Part shown: piece by piece, positions 23,268 through 36,197 of the stretch
How positions within the stretch are numbered: position 1 is the first letter of the stretch
Layout of the letters: each line of letters opens with the position of its first letter
DNA from: Elmis aenea
Lineage: Eukaryota > Arthropoda > Insecta > Coleoptera > Elmidae
Assembly: GCA_947652605.1 (NCBI GenBank)
Contig: OX393576.1
Coordinates: forward strand, 59,682,966-59,746,965
DNA: 64,000 nt
Direction: 5' to 3'
Translations under genes and position numbers: made by a program
Notes under the pieces: model-generated
What the model saw: the letters and a program-made list of their open reading frames with translations, nothing else
What the model was told of the DNA's origin: nothing
The model's database searches: none

Positions 23268-25405
23268 TACAGGGATGCGCAAAAGTATGGAAACAAACAA
23301 ATATCTAGAACACTATTAAAAATATTTCAATGAAATTTGGTATTTGACCGTTATCGTATATTCCGGATTCGATAAAAATATTGAGGTTGCGATACGACTT
23401 CCGGTTCAACCGGAAACGGACTCAAACTTTGAAATTTTAAATGGAACACCCTGTATATTTTTATATTTTTGATTTCCTCTTTAAATTTACTTCAAAAAAT
23501 GTTTGAGGTTGTATGGGACTTAAGTCGACCGTTTTCGTTAAAATCACATTTTTATGAAAATTTTGAGCTATACAGCATTGTTAAAAATTTTCAACATTTA
23601 AGAACTTTGAAATTGCAAGTAATTTTTTTTTAAGTTTATGTTGACAATAAGCTTACTAACACTTTGCACAACGTACATTTAAAAATATTATAGAGGGTGT
23701 TTTTTACGCTTGTTCAAACTTGTACAACTTTAAACATCGATAACTCATTTTTCTTAAATACAACACCCTGTATATTTTTACACATTCTTATAGAAAATTT
23801 AATTCTCCTTCGAAAACATAAAGGCTGTTTTTCACCTAAAATTGATATTTTCCGAGATATCGCGATTTTATTGTAAATTATTAGGGCAACGTAATATTTT
23901 CAAGTAGGCTATGAAGAAAGACAGTGTTAATTTAAACAATTGAAAGAAAAAAAACAAGAAAGTTATAAATTTATCTTTTCCGTAAAATTTTTTGACATTT
24001 TTGTTAACGAATTTTACCATTATTACTTTTGAATTAAGATTTTTTTAAATTATTTATGCATTTTTTTTTGGACCAGTGTGATGACAAATACTAAATCCTA
24101 TAAACTATTTTTTGCGTGTTTGCAATACGACTTTTGGTTTAACCGACCCAACCCTAACCTTTTTTTAAATTTAAACATAAGGCAGGTCAGTTATTATTTT
24201 TTTTAATCAGCGTTTTTTTTTTCGCGTACCTAATACTTTATCTATTGGTTTTATTATGACTTTGTAAACGATCAAACTCAATTGTATGAACAATATTTTG
24301 GCCCTGATAAGGACCGATTAATTTTTGCCAAGTCGTGTGATACGAAGCGCTCAAGGTTTCTTCTCGGTCTTCTTGGGCAAGAGGACGCAGAACAGAAAAT
24401 ATTGCGAATTTATAAAAATTAACAAAATAGGGAATACAAAAATTTAATGGATACGATGCTCGAAATGACCACCATTTACTTCTTGGCAGTAGGCTAACCT
24501 ATGCCGAAATTCCGTAAGAATGTTTAAAACCACATCTGGCGAGATTCTTCCAAGTTCTTTTGTTATTCGGTTTCTCAGTTCGCCTAAATCACCAAGTGGG
24601 TGTGCATAAACATTAGATTTTAAATGTCCCCAAAAAAAGAAAGCTAATGGAGTTAAATTCGTTAACAAAAATGTCAAAAATTTTTACGGAAAAGATAAAT
24701 TTATAAGTTTCTTCTTTTTTTTTTCTTTCAATTGTTTAAATTAACACTGTCTTCCTTCATAGCCTACTTGAAAATATTACGTTGCCCTAATAATTAACAA
24801 TAAAATCGCGATATCTCGGAAAATATCAATTTTAGGTGAAAAACAGCCTTTATGTTTTCGAAGGAGAATTAAATTTTCTATAAGAATGTGTAAAAATATA
24901 CAGGGTGTTGTATTTAAGAAAAATAAGTTATCGATGTTTAAAGTTGTACAAGTTTGAACAAGCGTAAAAAACGCCCTCTATAATATTTTTTAAATGTACG
25001 TTGTGCAAAGTGTTAGTAAGCTTATTGTCAACATAAACTTAAAAAAAAAATTACTTGCAATTTCAAAGTTCTTAAATGTTGAACATTTTTAACAATGCTG
25101 TATAGCTCAAAATTTTCATAAAAATGTGATTTTAACGAAAACGGTCGACTTAAGCCCCATACAACCTCAAACATTTTTTGAAGTAAATTTAAAGAGGAAT
25201 CCAAAAATATAAAAATATACAGAGTGTTCCATTTAAAATTTCAAAGTTTGAGTCCGTTTCCGGTTGAACCGGAAGTTGTATCGCAACCTTAATATTTTTA
25301 TCGAATCCGGAATATACGATAACGGTCAAATACCAAATTTCATTGAAATATTTTTAATAGTGTTCTAGATATTTGTTTGTTTCCATACTTTTGCGCATCC
25401 CTGTA
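23268..25405. mobile_element. 2.1-kb foldback element with TACAGGGATGCGC ends, nested in a hAT
   Basis: The ends are tacagggatgcgcaaaagta and its inverse tacttttgcgcatccctgta. The arms of about 745 bp (23268-24015 and 24657-25405) are nearly identical. Each arm carries internal copies of aacaccctgtatatttttay about 320 bp apart. The loop holds a transposase remnant. It is inserted cleanly in the hAT-like element 23125-25659, so it is the younger of the two. Confidence 0.9.
24444..24655 (-). pseudogene. Mariner-type transposase C-terminal remnant in foldback 23268-25405
   Basis: The minus-strand frame reads LTPLAFFFWGHLKSNVYAH, then DLGELRNRITKELGRISPDV, then a run ending NGGHFEHRIH and a stop at 24444. 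LTPLDxFLWG followed by ELRxRI, ISPDV and NGGHFEH is the standard end of mariner-like DDE transposases. The LTP box has Ala where the family has Asp. Everything upstream is lost, because the inverted arm starts at the edge of this fragment. Confidence 0.78.
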
Positions 25406-25683
25406 TTTTGCTCATAAATGCTATTTTTGGGTACGTCTGACCTTAAAAATTAAAAAAAAAATAATGCCTGTGGCGCTGTTATCCGGAGAGCAGCCGCCCC
25501 CCTGGACCCCCCGCAACTCTTTCTTACAACTCGCTTTTTGTGTCTAGCACCCTAGGTCATTTTCTGATTGCACCATAACTATGCCCCGTTTGAAATTATT
25601 ATTATCTTTGCAAATTAAAACTATATCCCCTCTGAAATATTTTTCTGCGTACGCCACTACTGTATAAAGCTTCGGTCTAACCA

Positions 25684-26373
25684 GAGAGAGTCGCGATAAT
25701 ATGTTGTCGCTAGAATCTGATCAAGGCTGTATTTATTGCATCAAAAACATCAAAACTAAATGTTTTGCAGAGTAATACGTGCCACTGGCTATTCTTCTGA
25801 AAAACTGGGGAAAAACTGAAAAGTTGAATAATAAAAGTAATTTTTGTGATCGCGTTGGCCATGAAATCGTCAAAGATAAATCGAAACTCTTCTATTTACC
25901 ATTTCGCGCATCCTTTACAAGCAAAACGGTGCAAAGTTTTAAAATATATCTTTAACGGTTCCGGAGAAAAACGTCAAAAACGAAACCCCTGCAAAAGCGC
26001 TATGATTTGAGAAGTTGTGGTATATTTGTATAAATAAATCTATGCGACTTGCATAACCGGTTTTACAAGAGCCTCGTTTTTCGCGTTTTTCTCCGGAACC
26101 GTTTAAGATATTTCAAAAAATTTGCACCATTCTACTAGTAAAGGATGCGCGCATTGGTAAATAGAAGAATTTCGATTTTACCTTTGACGGTTTCATGGCC
26201 AACGCGACCACGAAAATTACTTTTATTATCCAACTTTTCAGTTTTTTCCCTATTTTGCTGAAGGAAATTGCCAGTGGCACGTATAACTCTACAAAACATT
26301 GATTTTGATTTTCTTGATGCAATAAACACAGCCTTGATCAGATTCTAGCGACAACATATCTTGACGCTCCCTT
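25684..26373. mobile_element. Foldback element of a different family (no TACAGGG end)
   Basis: The outer sequences are gagagagtcgcgataatatg and catatcttgacgctccctt, followed inward by ttgtcgctagaatctgatca and its inverse. The arms, about 310 bp each, match well and meet around a loop of about 50 bp at 26005-26060. One shared segment is ggttccggagaaaaacg. The short minus-strand ORFs here are arm artefacts. A clear target duplication is not visible. Confidence 0.82.
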
Positions 26374-28852
26374 GCCTACTACACTGCCTACTTCCAGTGG
26401 GTCATTAGTGGTTTTTTATGCCTGTTGTAAGTAGAAAATAACCATCAATCACTTTAATACGTCGACCGCTGTAGACACATACTACTACAATTTTGTAGTT
26501 ACACAAATATATTCCTGATTTATCCTTTAATAAAACTATATTTAAAAATTGAAATTGAAATTGTTCATGTAAAAAGCAGAAAGAAAATTATCATCTTCCC
26601 TTTGTATTGTATTAAACACGATAACCTAAAACCAAAAGAAATGGTAATTAATTTAAAATAAACACAATTTCACAAGCGCAGAAATTAAAACAGGTGATTA
26701 AAATTTTCCACATATTTTATAGTAGATATATTATACTGTACATTTAATTAAACCCTGGGTAGCATTATGAACAACATAATTCATTTTAAATTCGTTTAAA
26801 CATTGGTTCATTTGCAAACATCACCACAGGAAAAATATGGTAAAGACATAATTCAAATTCTAAACTAAAACGACATGCCTACAAAAAAAAAACTATTATA
26901 ATTGCTTAGTTTTACACGATATAGTTTAAATTTTGACTTAGTTGTCGGAAAATTTGTTAGATTTTGATGATTCTGGATTAATTCTTTGTAAACCATCAAA
27001 CAAGACTTGCTTTTTAATTCTGCAAATTTTTGAAGGCTGATGATATTATTTAAATGTTTTAAACACTCACAGACGTCATTTACAAAAATTAGGTTAATTA
27101 GGACGCCTGAAGCGACACCTACAATTTTTTATAGTAAGAAATACACATACAAATATGCACATGTATGACGAAAGTCATTTAGTGGCGACACCCGTTCATT
27201 TTTTAATAGATAGAAAAACAGAATATACAACACATATCTTACTAGTTATTTTACTAGGAAGTATAAGACCCTCAGGGTAAAATGCGATACCGGAAAACTC
27301 CTAGTCGATACCGGATTCTCAGTTTTTAAAGTGTAATGTAATGTAAACATAAAATCTGCTAATTTATATAAAATACGATATTATAATGTTTAAATGGATT
27401 AACTGGGCACAACTATGAACAATAATCAAGTTTATGCTTAGAAATTAATAACGCACACGAAAATTAATATTGATATTAAAGAATTTTGTGAATACACACA
27501 AAGCTTTACCGAGGCGAAATTATCAAGAAGCGTTTTTTTTTGCAAATTCACACTTTATTACAACTTAAATTCGATCACGAAACATCTTTATGATTATTAA
27601 AAACTTGGAACTTATTAATTTGCTTTAAAAGTCAAACACGTTAAAAAAATTCGTCTAGCGCGCGTGTAGATACCACCAAAGCCGCAAGGAACAACAGTTC
27701 ACTAACAGCACATATGATGTCTTGTCTGAATCATGCGCATTTCTATAATTTAACATCAGATTGCTTGGGCTTAGGCCATTTGTGCGATCCATATTACTCT
27801 GATGTTCGATGAACGTTCAAAATCAATCATTGTGCTTTGTGTTGAAACGATGAGCGACGTATTCATAGTACGACCTTTTTATTAATTACTGCCCTTTCAG
27901 ATTAGGCAAGGATAAAGCTTTTGGGATAAACAGTCTGGCATATTCATATACGGATTTTCCGACTTACATAGAAGGAGAAATAAAAACGATAGGTTGTTAA
28001 TAGGATAAACAAAAATTAAATTAATAAAAATCAAAGTACCTACTTATGAGAAAATGCTGTAATAAAAAAATATAATATACTAATATTAATTGATTCCAAG
28101 AGACAAAGATCTTTTTGTCCACTGACAATTCAACACATATGTCCATAAATATTGCTTAAGCGACTTAAGATGACTTTAATTAATACCCCAGGACAAGCTG
28201 TTCTTATGCATCTGAAATAATAACCATTTTTATTATGACCCTTTAATCTGTTTTTAAGTGGCTAAAATAATAAATTCTATAAAGCAAACATATTTTTTGA
28301 TAATGTAGTGCAGTAGTCAATTCAATGCAAATGCCCTCAATTAATTTTTAAACCGCTGATATTGACTTCAAGTTCACAAAACATGTATCTTAAGTTATAA
28401 AATTGCGGTGATTTTTTTTGGGTAACAGTTAATACATACAAAATTTAAAGCCCTTAAAATTTTTTCACAACAGTGACTTTAAACTTGGTCTCGTAGAAAG
28501 ATAATGAACACACGTTTACTAAGGCTTTCTATTAAAGTTCTCATTTGGCGAAAGCCCCATGAATACAAAACAATAGCTTGCGAGAGAGAGGGGAATATGC
28601 TCTTTGTTATTTCAACAATTGCGCCATTGTGGAATACTGAAAAAAGGTACCAATAAGTTGCTTATTCTCTCGAAATCGTGAAAAAAGGTAGGGATGCTTT
28701 ATTACAAAATCTAGGACAGAGTGTTTGGAAATGTAGACTTAAAAAAATCATATTATTTGGACTTCCAGGAAAATCGGATATGAAAGGTAAAATCTTTTAA
28801 GGGAGATATTAAATATTGCATATTTTTTACGCATGCGACACTTGTTGGGATA
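26374..28852. other. Upstream intergenic or 5' intron sequence, no gene seen
   Basis: Mostly AT-rich. About 27640-27960 is richer in G and C and could be regulatory, but I see no exon. I found no paired repeats. Confidence 0.3.
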
Positions 28853-29510
28853 TGAATATTAATTAGAGTTTGACCTAAATTCTACATACATTCCAAAGAA
28901 TTTTTAAAATCAATTATATCTATAACTGCGTTTGCTTGTATTGAATAGTGGAATCTAAACCATTGTTTGTGGAGCTGCAGGTCAAACAAATAATTGCATT
29001 CCTTTTTAATACAAGGGAAAATTATTTATTGATAAACGCGTATGACAATAGGTGAACTAACAAGCTATTGATATCAGCTGAAACTCAAAATGTTAGCTTT
29101 ACATAAATATTCGCTCGCAAAATACAAAAATCATTGATAAACTATTAATATCGAAGCTTTATTATTCACGAAGTTAGAATTGGACCAAAATTCTACATAA
29201 ATGTCTACGAATTTTTAAAATTAATTATATCTATAACTGCGTTTGTTTGTACTGAGTAGTGGAATTTAAACTATTGTTTGTGGAGCTGCATTATTGCAGG
29301 TCGCTCAAATAATTGCATTCCAGTTGAATAGAAGGGAAAATTATTTAATGATTAACACGTATGACTAAAGGCGAACAAACACCCTATTGATTGCAGCTGA
29401 AACTCGATTCAACAAACCAATATGTTAGTTGTACCAAAATTCGCTCGCAAAATATAAAAGTCATTGATAAACCATTAATAAAGAAGCTTTACTATTCAAA
29501 AAGCTAACGG
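28853..29510. repeat. Two-copy tandem duplication, unit about 311-330 bp
   Basis: Copy 1 (about 28853-29174) and copy 2 (about 29175-29510) share ordered segments. These are gacc-aaattctacata, atctataactgcgtttg, ttgtttgtggagctgca, aattgcattcc, gggaaaattattta and attcgctcgcaaaata. Starts lie 311 bases apart and ends 330 apart. Divergence of the order of 15-20 percent (estimated by eye) implies an old duplication. No coding sequence is present. Confidence 0.85.
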
Positions 29511-31317
29511 AGTTCTTGCCAAATTTTGAAATTAATTTGCAACATTGGAGTATAAAAAATTATAGGCCTTCTTTTATTGGTCGAAATATCTTTTCAACAA
29601 TTAAATGTTATGAGCAAGTTTTTGTTTTAAGTCGATATATCGTAATGGCAACGATTTTTCAGCTTAGATGGATACTCCCACTAGAACTAACAGCCAGTCC
29701 AAGTTGGTTATTAAAGATACCCCAAATTAAAAGTAAAAATAATAAGTAAAACTTTAAGACCGTTTCCATACCTTGCAGTGTAAAAATAATGAAACATTTG
29801 CGTGATTGTACGACATGAGACATGAGCTTTTAAACTTGCTTTCATTGTCATGTTAAACAAACCAATTCCTGGACTTTAATTACAAAGTGTGTTTCATTAG
29901 CGCTATTAAAAAGATTGTGGAACTATTTAATATAACAGGCGCGCGTAACCTAGTCCAGTTTTTATAAACTTCTCTTAAACATGCACCTAGGGAAGACATT
30001 TAAATTTAGTTGAAGCAATAGTAGGTAACTTTGCATAGCGTACATCGGTTAGGAAATTCAAACTTGTTAATTACTATGAAGCGCTAAAACGTCTCAACAT
30101 GTTATGTAATATAACTTTCTGTGTCGGATTCCAAAACAAGAAAAATAAAATTTTATTGGTAAAAATGGAAAACTTGTGTTGTAGGACAGCAGTAAAAAAA
30201 CGGATGGAAATGACAGGGGCAACTCCTAACGATAAAGATGAGTTATATTACACTGGACCAAAACCGTAGTGTTCCCAGGATTCTCATATACATTGAGTAT
30301 CGGTGTTGATTTATCACAAGAGATTTAGAATCAACTTTTGCATTAAGAGATTTTTATCCGCACGCATCTACAGTGTAGTAATTTAAAACGTACTTTAAAC
30401 AATTTTATTTCGAAAGCTCATTTCGTTGTTGTCTTAAGTCTTAAGGTATTAATTAACCAACTACAAGGGGAGACTTTTATGAACTCCAGTTATGTAGAAA
30501 ACAAGGAACTGTAACGATTTTTCGATTATGTTAGCTGTGTTGTTTAGATTTATATCTACATAGTTTTGTTTTTACAACCCAAATAAGCCACACTTCACTG
30601 TAACATAGAACAATATAAATTTGGTTAAAAGAGGAAAATGATTTTAAAATTATCTATAAAAGAAAAACATATTCTAGCGAAGACTAAATGGTAATAACTG
30701 TTGCGAAATTTTCTAAATAGTGAATTTGCACTATTTTTAGCAACTTGCTTGAACTGCAAGTCTACGTTCATTCAACTCTTTTTCCGTATTTAGGGAAAAA
30801 CGGGAAACCGAACAATTAAATAGACAAGTTGTTTAGGGGTCGCCCCTTTTTGTCATCGCGGGTGGTCAGTTAGTGATCCGATAATGCCCCGATATAAGCT
30901 TATCCATAATTTATACTGTACCAAAAGCTTAATTAAAACCAAGATACCACCCGGACAAAACGGTAGGTTTAAGTTATTTTAAATTAAAGTTAGTAGTAAG
31001 GCATTTCATGAGTATTTATCACAGTTAACAGTTCCTAAGGCTAAGATTCCTTAGTCGTAAAAATATTTTCCACCTAAATGTTGGTCTAAGCAGTTGCAAT
31101 GGAGTGGATAAACAATTCAAAATTAATTTGACAGCAACAAAATTAAGTGAATAAATTAATAAAATCGGTTTAAAATAAACTGGTGTGGCCACCAAATAAA
31201 ATGACTTTCGCCATAAATATATTGTGTTTATCAACGTATGTGTTTGTGCATTTGTGAGTACTTATAAAAAGTTTAAAATGCCGCTTTAAGCGTTCTAATT
31301 AACCTTATTTTTATAAA
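29511..31317. other. No gene seen
   Basis: AT-rich sequence. The ORFs at 29516-29749 and 31025-31234 show no recognisable motif or splice context. Confidence 0.3.
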
Positions 31318-31362
31318 TGACGTCTGTCAACATGACGTAAGCGAGGTCTGTCAAAATGACGT
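31318..31362. promoter_or_regulatory. Cluster of three TGACGT half-sites
   Basis: TGACGT occurs at 31318, 31333 and 31357. Two of them lie in a direct repeat, gtctgtcaacatgacgt and gtctgtcaaaatgacgt, spaced 24 bp apart. TGACGT(A/C)A is a CREB/ATF-type core. It is a candidate regulatory cluster upstream of unc-13. Function is inference only. Confidence 0.35.
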
Positions 31363-31399
31363 TTTATGCGCGTGTTTATGTCATACGAACCACCACAGC

Positions 31400-31727
31400 G
31401 TTCTTAAAAAATATTTTTACTTTTTTTTATTTATTCATAACTTTTTTCTCGGTAATTCAAGTGAATTGAGACAAACGGCATTTTACTACGAAAAATAAAC
31501 TCTAGAACATACTAAAATTGGAAAAAAATTGTTTGAGCCGTTTTCGAGAAAAATTTTCAAAATTTTTAATTTTTTGAATAACTTCGCAATTTTAAATTTT
31601 ACCGAAAAATGTTATGAAGAATTTTTATAGACCCTAACATAGACTAGAATTCTACATAAACAGAATTTTTTTTCTTTGACCGTTTTCATGTAATTTTGGA
31701 TTGTCGTTTCAACTTAAACACCCTGTA
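31400..31727. mobile_element. Single right end of a TACAGGG-type element
   Basis: About 300 bp of arm-like sequence ends in caacttaaacaccctgta at 31727. It has the usual texture of these arms (caaaacggtt/ccgttttc-type segments). No left partner is visible. Confidence 0.5.
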
Positions 31728-33160
31728 TATTAATTATCCGACATTGTCCACCAGGTGGTGTTCTCAACAACTGGGAATTAAGAGGACCTTTCTACAGAAT
31801 ATTCTGAAAAAACATCTGGGGCTTCTCCCCTATAAGATTCAAATAAATCAAACTTAAACCTCAGGACCAAATTATTTATGAAAAAATATCTGGTATTTCT
31901 CATTTGGTATAAAAATGATGTAAATTTAAAGTTATATCGCTCTTATTTGGCCACCCGATATATACAAGAGTTTTGTACATTTTTACTGATAAATAACTAC
32001 TTCTATATTTAAAGTCAATTTACTCTATGAGTAACGGCGCAACAAGGATCCTTGACATTCCGCCGACATTCCTTAAATTTATCACGGAGCCGTGATTTCA
32101 CATGTAGCAAAAAGACAACAACTTAGGTCTTTCCCAATGGAAGGAACACAATAAATTATAAGCCACAGACTCTCAGTGCACCAATGCCGGTTACATAGGC
32201 CATATTTTATATTTCTGTTGTTCAACAAAAAATATATGGGTCACTTATTGATGTATCTAAGAACTTTTTGGTAATTATAAAATACGTCCCTCGCGTTCAA
32301 GCTAATTAAGTAAATTTGAACCGTGACCTTTTTGATTTTAGTTTGTGATTCACTTGCAAAACTTTCGATCCCTATTTGTTTCCAAGACAAACTCTTAAGA
32401 AACATTTAAACAAGAAGCTATAACAAGTTTAGCAATTACTTCTGCATACATTAATTACAAATTAATTTATTTTACTGGATACTAGATACTTACATGTTGC
32501 TATTCGTAATCTGTTTACTTCATAGCATCAAGAAACCAAAGGTATACCTATACAAGTTTTTTCAGTGAATTTTGATAACACTTTAAGCTGGTGCTTCATT
32601 AAAATTAAAAAACGCCCTAAAACAAGTTTACCTTTAAAATGTTTTAATTGATAACAAAAACGTTATGTTGAAAAAGTGTTCAAGATTCATTTTAAATTAA
32701 AACTCGCAGTTGTGACGTAAAATAAAATTAATCAAATTAAGTAAAAAAAATAATCGTCTGGAAGTATTATTTTAAGAAGGTTTAGCATTTATTTGTAATC
32801 TCTAAATACAGAAATAAAAATATGTATCGCAGCGAAGTTAAAAACTGTAATTTTGCTAAAGATCATCGACAGAATCGCGAATACTAAAACTAAAAACAAA
32901 TGAAGGTGAAACCGCCTGTGCAACTTTAGTTGAAAATGACCCAAGCACCTTACCGGATAGTTGACACATAAAACGTTATTTGACATTTAAAACAAATTAT
33001 GGAGATATTTCTAAAGCCGACTAATTAATTTCTATTAAATATTTTGTTTGTGCCATTAATTATCATGAAAACCGCAATAACTCGAGATATATTAATTTTA
33101 GACATAATAAACCTTTAACAAATTTTAAAGGTAATTAAATTATCGATAAGAATATGTAAA
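31728..33160. other. No gene supported
   Basis: AT-rich sequence. A start codon plus strong donor at 32954-32969 was considered as an alternative unc-13 first exon and set aside. The 65-residue ORF around it is otherwise featureless. Confidence 0.3.
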
Positions 33161-34048
33161 AATATATAGGGTGATCTATTTAAAAAAATTGCCTTATCCG
33201 TGTTTGAAGTTTAACCAATTGGACCCAGCTTAAAAAACACCCAGTGTATTATTTTAAAATTTTAACTAGTCAGCAATCACTATGATACCATTGCCGAACA
33301 AAGTTTCAAACGAATTTGTTCTGAAATTGCTAGGTTGTGAAATCTCAATATTTTCTTAGAGTCCTGTTTCTGTGAAAATTTTCATAAAAACTTAAATAAC
33401 TCAAAAACGATTGATTTTAGATAGATAAAACCCTATACATTTTGAAAGACAATTTAATTCTGCATCTAAAAAGTGCAAAATATACAGGGTGTTCTATTTA
33501 AGAAAACAAAGTGTCGTATCGGTACGCAAAATAAAACACTGTGTATAGTTGAAAATAATTTTAGGTTATGTAGTAAATTACCACAAACAACTTTTATTCA
33601 ACTTCTTTTTGTAAAGTTGCCATAAGACGAGATATTGATCCTTACGTTACTTTCTGTACACTGTATTTAGAATGGGAAAAAATTAAGGAATTTAAACAGG
33701 TCATAAGCCCACTATAGCTTCTATTTAAGAAAAGACAATTTGGTGCCATAAGTTTTTAACGGCGAGCGTAATTTTTTTTTTTGCCATTGAAGTCTACATA
33801 AGAAATCTAACAATAATTTGCTTAACATTTTTTGATATTTACAAAAATAACGGAGATATGACACATTATAAATATGACCAAAAAAAAAACAGGTTTTCGC
33901 TAATAACCTAAAAACCGGAAATGATCAAATATTTTTGTAAACAATTTTTCCTAAAAAACTGCACACTTTTGGTAATTTAAATGTTTCCCTATCTTGACTA
34001 TTAATGGAGATACCCATGTAATTCCATCGAATTTGGACCACCCTGTAC
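33161..34048. mobile_element. Degenerate stack of TACAGGG-type ends
   Basis: Partial ends occur at 33166 (atatagggtgatctatttaa), 33483 (tacagggtgttctatttaag) and 34048 (ggaccaccctgta). Between them is arm-like sequence without a clean inverted partner. This looks like two or more old copies, partly deleted. Confidence 0.5.
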
Positions 34049-34058
34049 TACTTTAAAC

Positions 34059-35238
34059 AAGGGTTGAGTAGATTTAAATCGATTGATTTAAATCAAGTGA
34101 TTTTTTTAAAAAAAGTCATCGATTTAAATCGTGATTTTTAAAAAAAATTATCAATTTAAATCACAGATTATATGAGTACAATATAATATTTATAATAAAA
34201 CAAAATGTTATTACTATTAGGTAGTAATTAAATTAAATACACGAAATGGTGATTAAACCAAATCAATTTGCTCTTGTAAAGTAATATTCATTGTGGAAAT
34301 GGACGTTAGCGAAGTGAACAGTCAGTGTTTTCAATTTGCACGGCACTCTAATTGCTTCAATAACGATTTGAAGAAAAATGTCGAATATCTCGAAAAGTAT
34401 GAGTTTTGGGTATAGGACATACTTAACAAAATATGAAGCTCTCTTAAAGACGAATTCGATCACATAAAAAAATACAGGGGTTTGCATTTGAAAAAATCAA
34501 GTTACGAGCTTTTGAAAATCATGGAAGTTGCCACCTATTTGTAAACACCCCTGTATGTGTGATTCAAATTTTTTCATATCGAAAGAACAGAGAATTTTTT
34601 TCTGCATGTCCATACCAAAATACAACTCTGTACTTCAAAATAACTTCAGGAGAATTTTTTAAATAAAAACTTCAAACCTTAAAAAATTAAGATAATTAAT
34701 TTTTTTTTACAATGCTGTATAAAAACCTGTAGTATTTTATATTGATGCAAAGCTAAAATTACGGCGGTCAAAAATATTAAATAAAAAATTGGGTGTTGTA
34801 TTTGAAATATAAAAGTTGCTATTAGTTCCAGAGAGGTGACTCACCCTGTATATTTGAAAATATTTTTATGGTGTTCGGAAGAAAAAACTGTATAAAATAG
34901 CGTTTGAATCAACTTTATATCTCAAGCCGTTTAGCCAAAATCGACCGATCCCGCACTGATGACTCACCCTGTATATAATTAATTAAACATCACTATTTAG
35001 CACTGATTTCTTCAAAATTCTTAATCATTATATTTAATTTTTCATTTTGACAAAAATTCACCACTGAATGAAATATATTGATTATTAAATATATTAGCAC
35101 AAAACAGAAATAGCATGTGAATATGTCACTAAATTCGATAATATGGTACATTTGATTTAAATCAAAAAAATGTGATTTAAATCAATAAATCGATTTTTTT
35201 GATTTTTTTTTTTAAAATCGTGATTTTTATCCACCCTG
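34059..35238. mobile_element. hAT-like element with ATTTAAATC-rich ends and 8-bp duplication
   Basis: The exact 8-bp duplication ctttaaac flanks it at 34051-34058 and 35239-35246. The right end is atttttatccaccctg and the left is aagggttgagtagattta, with the first base apparently mutated. Both termini are dense in gatttaaatc/atcgattt units arranged as inverted and direct copies. The middle contains older TACAGGG-type fragments (near 34473-34555 and ends near 34855 and 34975), so it is a composite. No hAT transposase is visible. Confidence 0.85.
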
Positions 35239-35246
35239 CTTTAAAC

Positions 35247-36189
35247 ACATTCAAAATAAAATCCTACACAACATTAATCGTATTTTTATCCATCAAAAAT
35301 TCCATTTGACTAGTATTTAATTTAAACATTCGAATGTCGTTTTAATTGAATTTGTTAGCGAGCACAATAAGTTTTCAAATTAAATTTTAATTACCGATAT
35401 CGACTAGTTTTATATTACGATACACTTTAAACACATTAACCGGACTGTTGATTTGTTAATATCAATTTGCCTCATCCGTATTCAGCGAATGGTCTTTATA
35501 TCTCGCACTACAACGTGAAAAACCCAATTACATTTACAGATTATCCCGGTGAAACATTTTACACTGTCGTGATGGTTTGAAAATGCTGGGAGCATATACG
35601 TGAAGAGAAACTTTCAGTTCGTAGATTTTTATCCAGGTAGCTTTTCAATTTGCACTCCTAGCGACTCCTCTGCCTTGCTACCTACATGTTTGTCACGCAG
35701 TCAGCTTTCGCATTAGTAAACGAATTCAAGTCGAATATCAAGCAGCTTTCCTTTTTTTTCTTCGTTCAGTGATGATATTAAATGACAGCAGAACGTGATT
35801 TGTAACTTCCATCACGTAAACACAATTGCTTTGAAGACCAATAAAAACTTCTTATCGGACGAACTTTTAACGGTCATAGCACAAAGAAGTGGCTAAAGAG
35901 CACTCCAGCTGGCTTCAATTTCCCAGCACGCAGTTTTTCCACTATAAGACAGTTTAACGTGGAAACAGAATCAATATTAGGACAAGTTTCAACAGTAAAT
36001 CAATGTTGATAGAAGTGTTAACTTGGATTATTTTTCATACAGATGCAACGACAAACTTTTGGCGAGTTTAGTAACAGTACAATTTAATACCCCATTAAAA
36101 AGTGTACTTTTAGTAACATTTTAATAGATAAGTGATGTGATTCAGTAAAAAAAAATGAGTTTTATCATCAAGGTTTTGGTCAAGTTCGC
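35247..36189. other. No gene seen
   Basis: AT-rich at the left. About 35500-35900 is less AT-rich and of unknown nature. Confidence 0.3.
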
Positions 36190-36197
36190 AGTGGGAC

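Larger units (their letters stand above)
23125..25659. mobile_element. hAT-like element with 8-bp duplication, host to a nested foldback
   Basis: The termini are cagtagcgtacgcaagg on the left and ctgcgtacgccacta on the right (inverse tagtggcgtacgcag). The flanks are an exact 8-bp duplication ctgtataa at 23117-23124 and 25660-25667. CAG-type ends with 8-bp duplications indicate the hAT superfamily. Without the foldback inserted at 23268-25405 the element is only about 400 bp, so it is non-autonomous. Its right part contains a GC-rich stretch (25440-25560). Confidence 0.82.

Noticed and set aside
32954..32969. Minus-strand ATG-TGT-CAA-CTA-TCC-G followed by GTAAGG, considered as unc-13 first exon (M-C-Q-L-S-V).
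   Set aside because: Phase fits exon 2, but exon 1 at 18886-18910 is nearer and gives a better C2 strand (YVRVLSVV). Kept only as a possible alternative.
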